From: an uncultured beta proteobacterium
GTDB lineage: Bacteria > Pseudomonadota > Gammaproteobacteria > Burkholderiales > SG8-39
Assembly (NCBI GenBank): GCA_902826155.1
Contig: CADEDU010000037.1
Location: forward strand, 37,740-47,849
Reading direction: 5' to 3'
Length of the DNA stretch: 10,110 bases
Shown: piece by piece, positions 6,084 through 10,110 of the stretch
Position numbering within the stretch: position 1 is the stretch's first letter
Layout: each line of letters starts with the position of its first letter
Translations under genes and position numbers: made by a program
The notes under the pieces: model-generated
What the model was told of the DNA's origin: nothing
Seen by the model: the letters and a program-made list of their open reading frames with translations, nothing else
Database searches by the model: none

Positions 6084-6617
6084 ATGTTCCCACGTCAGGT
6101 GATGGCGAACGCTGCGATCAGCGTGGCGATGGTGCTAACTGCCTGCTCAAGCAGGCTGGACTGGCGCGAGCTGCAATGGGCAGAAGGCGGCTTTGCGGTG
6201 CTGCTCCCGACCCGTCCGTCGAAGGAATCGCGGCCGGTGCACATCGGCGAACATACGTTGCAACTCACGGTGTTGCCGGCGCGCGTCGAGCCGTTCGTGT
6301 ACGGCGTGGGCTACGCCGATCTTCCCGGGGTGTTCGATGCAGCGGCGCGCGAACGATTCACGGCAGCAGCGCGCGACAGCCTGCTCAACAACATTTCAGG
6401 AAAAGCGAGCAACGAGCGTGTCTCGCGACTGGGTGAATTCCCCTGTCAGGAATTCGAAGCGGAAGGAACAGTCGAGCAGCGCACGCTGGTGATGGCAGCG
6501 CGCGTGTGCACCTCCGACAAGCGCTACTATCAGTTGGTGGCGATCGCACCCAAAGCGCGCGCTGGCGACATGGACGCCGCGCTGTTCCTGGGCTCGCTCA
6601 AGCTGCTGCAGAACTGA
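6084..6617 (+). CDS. Predicted lipoprotein of unknown function
   Basis: This encodes a 177-residue protein with a lipoprotein signal: MFPRQ n-region, hydrophobic ANAAISVAMV, and lipobox LTAC with Cys21. Signal peptidase II would cleave before Cys21. Ser at position +2 gives no inner-membrane retention signal, so outer-membrane anchoring is likely. The mature part begins with WRELQWAEGGFAVLLPTRPS and has alternating hydrophobic strands, with cysteines in FPCQEF and ARVCTSD. It looks like a small beta-rich domain conserved in betaproteobacteria, which I recognise only as a hypothetical protein. The ATG at 6084 is chosen for its signal peptide; ATG 6102 would leave a short n-region without a positive charge, and a TTG at 6051 adds nothing useful. 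None has a good Shine-Dalgarno at normal spacing. Its 3' end overlaps the convergent COG0523-like gene by 20 bp. Confidence 0.78.
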   Translation: MFPRQVMANAAISVAMVLTACSSRLDWRELQWAEGGFAVLLPTRPSKESRPVHIGEHTLQLTVLPARVEPFVYGVGYADLPGVFDAAARERFTAAARDSLLNNISGKASNERVSRLGEFPCQEFEAEGTVEQRTLVMAARVCTSDKRYYQLVAIAPKARAGDMDAALFLGSLKLLQN

Positions 6618-7020
6618 GTCTGCGCCCCAGCGCAATCGCGTTGAACGCGCGATCGTCGTCGACCGAGTCGACCAACGCGATGACGTTCGAGAACCAAGGG
6701 TCGGAAAACATCCGCTGGACCTGCTCGAGATGATCGGACGCCCCCAACTCGACGATCAATCCATCGGGATGCGAATCGCGGATCAGCCGCGTCAGCGCAA
6801 CGCGAAACGGCACGTTGCCCACGCAGCAGGCACAACCCGGCGGCGTGCTTTGTATCGACACATCGCTCGAGTCCGGTTCGATCGGCATCAGCCTGGGCTG
6901 CAGCAACACCGCCCAACGCGCGCCGGCGGGCCGATGCTGCAACAACGCCGTGATCGCCTCGGTGCGGGATCGCAGCGCCCGACGCGCGATGATCAGAGTC
7001 GGCACGGATCGAATCGACAC
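6598..7020 (-). CDS. Short COG0523/CobW-like protein with CxCC motif and lost P-loop
   Basis: This is a 140-residue protein resembling the first half of COG0523 metal-chaperone GTPases. The metal-binding motif PGCACC (Cys63, Cys65, Cys66) is intact. It is followed by the expected helix and DGLIVELG, the counterpart of the family's iiEtTG strand, then VIALVDS, the counterpart of vvtvvDa. At the N-terminus, PTLIIARRALRSRTEAI (residues 7-23) aligns without gaps to the family P-loop segment PVTVLTGFLGAGKTTLL. All the glycines are gone and the Lys has become Arg, so GTP binding should be lost. The family's NEFG switch reads QPRL. The C-terminal CobW domain is absent. The GTG start at 7020, 2 nt after the trkH stop, is preferred because it fits the family N-terminus and implies translational coupling; an ATG at 7104 would lie inside trkH. 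The function is unknown; it could be a metal-binding or regulatory partner of the Trk system. Confidence 0.75.
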   Translation of the reverse strand: MSIRSVPTLIIARRALRSRTEAITALLQHRPAGARWAVLLQPRLMPIEPDSSDVSIQSTPPGCACCVGNVPFRVALTRLIRDSHPDGLIVELGASDHLEQVQRMFSDPWFSNVIALVDSVDDDRAFNAIALGRRLSSAAA

Positions 7021-7022
7021 GC

Positions 7023-8483
7023 TTACTGCCGCCAGAATCCGGGCGTTAGCACCACCAGCAGCGTGAATAGTTCCAGCCGTCCAAGCAGCATCGCGATCGT
7101 GCACACCCAGGTCTGGAAATCGCTGAGCACGGAATAGTTGGTTGCCGGGCCGACTTTATCCAGACCCGGGCCGGTGTTGTTGATGCACGCAATGATCGCG
7201 CTGAAGGCCGAGACCACATCCAGCCCGCTCACCAACAGCAGCATCGTGCCAGTCACCATCACCGCGCCGTAGATCAGCATGAACGCCAGCACCGCGAAGA
7301 TGATGTTGTTCTCCACCGGGCGACCGCCAAGATTGACGGGCAAATGCGCGCGCGGATGGACGATGCGCATCATCTCGCGCAATGCCTGGCGATACATCAG
7401 CTGGGCACGCACCATCTTGATGCCGCCGCCGGTCGAACCGGAGCAGGTGGCGAAACAGCACAGGAACAGCATCCAGATCGGCGCGAAGATCGGCCAGGTG
7501 TTGTAGTCGGTGTTGGCGAAGCCGGTGGTGGTGGCGATCGACACGACGTTGAACAGGGCATAACGCAGCGCCGACCAGATGTTGTCGTAGACCGCATTGC
7601 CCCACAGAAACGCTGCGATGCCCAGAACACTCAACAGCAGGACCGTCAGATAGCTCATCACCTCCGGATCGCCGCGGTAGGGCATCAGGCTGCGTCCGCG
7701 CAATGCAATGAAGTGGGTGGCGAAGCTGATGCCGGCGATCAGCATGAACACGATCGCGACCGCCTCGATCGCAGGCGAGTTGAAGTACCCGTAGCTGTCG
7801 TCATGCGAGGAGAAGCCACCCAGGCCCATGGTGCTGAACGCATGGATCACCGCGTCGAGCCAAGTCATCCCGGCAACGCGATATCCGATCACGCAAAGCA
7901 CGGTGGTTGCCGCATACACGGCCCACAGTCCCTTGGCGGTCTGGGTGATGCGCGGCGTGAGCTTGGTGTCCTTCATCGGGCCCGGCGTTTCGGCCTTGAA
8001 CACTTGGCTGCCGCCTACGCCCAGCAACGGCAGGATGGCGACGGCGAGCACAATGATGCCCATGCCGCCGATCCACACCAGCAGGGTGCGCCAGATGTTG
8101 ATCGAAGGCGGCAGCTGGTCCAGCCCCGAGAGCACGGTAGCGCCGGTGGTGGTCAATCCGGACACTGCCTCGAAATACGCATCGGTGAACGACAGCTGAG
8201 GCAGTTGGATGAGCAGGGGCAGCGTTGCGAACGCGGGCAACGTGGTCCAGACCAGCGACACCAGCAGAAAGCCGTCGCGCGCACGCAGCTCGGCGCGCCC
8301 GCGTTTGCGCGTAATCAGCCACAGCACGACCCCGCAGGCCAGCGTGATCAGGAACGCCTCGTCGTAGGCGGTGGTCGCGCCGTCGGCCAGCGCGTAGGAC
8401 ACGGCCAGCGGCACCAGCATCGTCATCGAGAACAGCGCGATGACGACGGCGAGCGTGTGCAAGACCGGAACGAAGCGAACCAT
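7023..8483 (-). CDS. trkH: Trk potassium uptake transmembrane protein TrkH
   Basis: This is the membrane subunit of the Trk potassium uptake system, 486 residues, matching the family's usual length. The four pore loops of the SKT fold are all visible, each with its filter glycine: LTTTGAT (Gly114), STMGLGG (Gly220), ATTTGFAN (Gly321) and NNTGPG (Gly438). The conserved CSGSTGGGIKMVR segment (347-359), which lines the gating region under the third repeat, is present. So is the GRLELFTLLV helix near the C-terminus. About ten membrane helices alternate with the pore loops. The ATG at 8483 lies 13 nt after the trkA stop, with only a weak GGAT-like Shine-Dalgarno, so translation is probably coupled to trkA. 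The cytosolic ring of TrkA opens the channel. The short COG0523-like gene follows immediately. Confidence 0.96.
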   Translation of the reverse strand: MVRFVPVLHTLAVVIALFSMTMLVPLAVSYALADGATTAYDEAFLITLACGVVLWLITRKRGRAELRARDGFLLVSLVWTTLPAFATLPLLIQLPQLSFTDAYFEAVSGLTTTGATVLSGLDQLPPSINIWRTLLVWIGGMGIIVLAVAILPLLGVGGSQVFKAETPGPMKDTKLTPRITQTAKGLWAVYAATTVLCVIGYRVAGMTWLDAVIHAFSTMGLGGFSSHDDSYGYFNSPAIEAVAIVFMLIAGISFATHFIALRGRSLMPYRGDPEVMSYLTVLLLSVLGIAAFLWGNAVYDNIWSALRYALFNVVSIATTTGFANTDYNTWPIFAPIWMLFLCCFATCSGSTGGGIKMVRAQLMYRQALREMMRIVHPRAHLPVNLGGRPVENNIIFAVLAFMLIYGAVMVTGTMLLLVSGLDVVSAFSAIIACINNTGPGLDKVGPATNYSVLSDFQTWVCTIAMLLGRLELFTLLVVLTPGFWRQ

Positions 8484-8496
8484 GTTCGGATCCGAC

Positions 8497-9870
8497 TCAG
8501 AAGAAGCCCACGCCGACCTGGAACAGCTTCTCGACCTGCGGCAGGGTCTTCTTGTTGGTGACGAACACGATGACGTGATCTTCGGTCTGCACCACCAGAT
8601 CGTGGTGCGGCATGAGCACCTGGTCGCCGCGCACGATGGCGCCGATCGTGGCACCGCGAGGCAGCTGGATCTGATCGATGCGCCGGCCCACGCATTGGCA
8701 GCTGTTCTGATCGCCGTGCACTACCGCTTCGAGCGCCTCGGCCGCTCCGCGGCGCAGGCTATGCACCTGGGTCACGTCGCCGCGGCGCACGCGCGAGAGC
8801 ACGCTGCCGATGGTGATCTGCGCCGGCGCGATCGCCACGTCGATCTGTCCCGATTGCAGCAGATCGACATAGGCGCGGCGGTTGATGAGCGTGATCACGC
8901 GGCGCGCGCCCAAGCGTTTGGCCAGCAGCGAGGCCATGATGTTGTTCTCGTCGTCGTTGGTGACGGCGATGAACAGATCCATCTCGTCGACGTTCTCGGT
9001 CTCGAGCAGTTCCTCGTCGGTGACGTCGCCCTGCAGCACCAGGGTCTTCTTCAGCTCGGCGGCGAGCAGATCGCAGCGCCCCTTGTTGAACTCGATGATC
9101 TTGACGATGTACTCGCGCTCCAGCGCGCGCGCCAGGCGCAGGCCGATATTGCCGCCGCCGGCGATCATCACGCGGCGAACGGGTTTGTCCATGCGCCGCA
9201 GCTCGCGCATGACCTGGCGGATGTCTTCGGTGGCCGCCAGACAGAACACCTCGTCGTCGGCTTCGACGATGGTGTCGCCGTCGGGGGCGATCGGCCGGTC
9301 GCCGCGGAAGATCGCTGCGATGCGCGCTTCCAGGTTGGGCAGGTGCTTCTTCATGTCGGCCACCTGATGCCCCACCAGCGGCCCGCCCTCGAACGCGCGC
9401 ACCGCGACCAGACTCACCTTGCCCTTGGCGAACTCGAGCACCTGCAGTGCTTCGGGGAAGTGCACCAGCTGCACGATGTACTCGGTGAGCAGCTGTTCCG
9501 GACAGATGCTGAAATCGACCGCGAACCCCTCGGGCGAGAACACCTTGTCGTTGAGCTGATACTCCGTCTCGCGGATGCGCGCGATGCGGGTCGGGACGTT
9601 GAACAACTGCGCGGCGAGCTTGCATGCCACCAGGTTGGTCTCATCGGATTGCGTGACCGCAATCACCATATCGGCGTCTTCGATGCCGGCCGAGACCAGC
9701 ACCGAGGGATGAGCGGCGTTGCCGAGCACCGTGCGCAGATCGAGCCGATCCTGCAACGCCTTGAGCAGCGCTGGGTTGCGATCGATCACGGTGATGTCGT
9801 TGTCTTCGGACACCAGATTCTCTGCAACCGTGGAACCGACCTGTCCGGCGCCCAGGATGACGATCTTCAA
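8497..9870 (-). CDS. trkA: Trk system potassium transporter TrkA
   Basis: This is the peripheral, nucleotide-binding regulatory subunit of Trk. It has two tandem RCK units, each an N-terminal Rossmann fold plus a TrkA_C domain. The first Rossmann motif is GAGQVG (residues 7-12) with the acidic VIDRN strand end. The second is GGGNIG (238-243) with IIEFNKGR. TrkA_C domains fall at about 140-220 and 370-455, and the protein ends in FQVGVGFF. With the TTG at 9870 as start the length is 457, essentially that of E. coli TrkA (458), and it begins MKIVILGAGQVG as in relatives. GGGAG lies 8 nt before this TTG. The ATG at 9885 (462 residues) has no Shine-Dalgarno and would leave a leader of only about 8 nt from the inferred promoter. 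The gene is first in the operon with trkH and lies downstream of the ntrX-like gene. Confidence 0.95.
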   Translation of the reverse strand: MKIVILGAGQVGSTVAENLVSEDNDITVIDRNPALLKALQDRLDLRTVLGNAAHPSVLVSAGIEDADMVIAVTQSDETNLVACKLAAQLFNVPTRIARIRETEYQLNDKVFSPEGFAVDFSICPEQLLTEYIVQLVHFPEALQVLEFAKGKVSLVAVRAFEGGPLVGHQVADMKKHLPNLEARIAAIFRGDRPIAPDGDTIVEADDEVFCLAATEDIRQVMRELRRMDKPVRRVMIAGGGNIGLRLARALEREYIVKIIEFNKGRCDLLAAELKKTLVLQGDVTDEELLETENVDEMDLFIAVTNDDENNIMASLLAKRLGARRVITLINRRAYVDLLQSGQIDVAIAPAQITIGSVLSRVRRGDVTQVHSLRRGAAEALEAVVHGDQNSCQCVGRRIDQIQLPRGATIGAIVRGDQVLMPHHDLVVQTEDHVIVFVTNKKTLPQVEKLFQVGVGFF

Positions 9871-9899
9871 GCGTGCCACTCCCATCCGGAAAAGGCGCG

Positions 9900-9928
9900 A
9901 TTGTATGCCCGGCGTATCGAGGTGCCGA
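9900..9928 (-). promoter_or_regulatory. Candidate sigma-70 promoter for the trkA-trkH operon
   Basis: On the minus strand, TCGGCA (9928-9923) and TACAAT (9905-9900) are 17 bp apart. The -10 box matches consensus at 5 of 6 positions and the -35 box at 4 of 6. Transcription would begin near 9893, about 23 nt before the TTG start of trkA. A short imperfect inverted repeat (GACC/GGTC, 9927-9930 and 9938-9941) overlaps the -35 box. This suggests trkA can be expressed apart from the ntrX-like gene upstream. Confidence 0.45.
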
Positions 9929-9996
9929 CCAGCAATCGGTCAGCGCGAGGAACACGCAACAGTCGGGTCACGACCGGCACGTTCTGGGGAGATGGC

Positions 9997-10110
9997 TCAG
10001 CCGCTTTCGTCGCGCCGGCCGACGATGATGCCGAGCTGTCGCAGCTTGCGATACAGGTGCGTGCGCTCCATGCCGCTGCGCTCGGCGACCCGGCTGATCG
10101 AGCCGCGTTC
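9997..10110 (-). CDS. ntrX: NtrX-like sigma-54-type response regulator, C-terminal fragment
   Basis: Only the last 37 residues lie in the window; the gene continues off the right edge. They form a Fis-type helix-turn-helix: ISRVAERSGMERTHLYRKLR is the turn plus recognition helix, followed by QLGI. This exact style, with MERTHLYRKL, is characteristic of NtrX-family enhancer-binding regulators. The short tail, IVGRRDESG, is unremarkable. In betaproteobacteria ntrY-ntrX is commonly followed by trkA-trkH, which supports the name. NtrX responds to the sensor kinase NtrY and is linked to nitrogen metabolism, redox state and envelope functions in different species. No clear terminator separates it from trkA, 126 bp downstream. 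Confidence 0.85.
   Translation of the reverse strand, partial: ERGSISRVAERSGMERTHLYRKLRQLGIIVGRRDESG

Noticed and set aside
7344..8561. Long plus-strand open frame (about 405 codons) opposite trkH
   Set aside because: The protein is rich in Arg, Gln, Gly and His with no recognisable motif, and it is fully antisense to a clear trkH. Long antisense frames are expected in GC-rich coding DNA.
8497..9885. Plus-strand frame at 8882-9367 and other frames opposite trkA
   Set aside because: They are Ser/Arg-rich mirror frames of a clear TrkA with no independent motif or start signal.
1..10110. Mobile elements, CRISPR arrays, tRNA/rRNA genes, toxin-antitoxin or defence genes
   Set aside because: I saw no transposase or integrase motifs, no regularly spaced repeats and no tRNA-like cloverleaf. 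The gene content looks like ordinary chromosome.

Overview
The window is GC-rich, densely coded DNA. It most likely comes from a betaproteobacterium, in Burkholderiales or an allied order with an exosortase/PEP-CTERM system. Three things point there: a Bug/TctC-type periplasmic binding protein, a PEP-CTERM anchored protein, and the order ntrX-trkA-trkH on one strand. This is inferred from gene content; the species cannot be read from the sequence.

Left part (1-2780): a tripartite-tricarboxylate (Bug) binding protein on the minus strand diverges from a TauD/TfdA-type 2-oxoglutarate dioxygenase on the plus strand, across a 72-bp gap. The pair may handle one organic substrate, but the sequence does not say which. 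A single-domain rhodanese follows, with its own promoter-like sequence and an AT-rich GCATAT palindrome upstream.

Middle part (2781-6617): a secreted PEP-CTERM protein of unknown function has a stem-loop just upstream of its start. Between it and a convergent alpha/beta hydrolase lies a strong bidirectional terminator. The hydrolase diverges from a stand-alone MetE-C-terminal-type zinc thiol-transferase, and a small lipoprotein of unknown function follows that.

Right part (6598-10110): a minus-strand potassium-uptake operon runs trkA, trkH, then a short COG0523 (CobW-like) protein. The last keeps the CxCC metal-binding motif but has lost its P-loop. Its 3' end overlaps the lipoprotein gene tail to tail by 20 bp. 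The right edge holds the C-terminal Fis-type DNA-binding helices of an NtrX-like regulator.

Nothing here is an obvious mobile element, CRISPR array or defence system. There are no tRNA or rRNA genes that I can see. The most unusual item is the COG0523-derived pseudo-GTPase coupled to the Trk potassium system.
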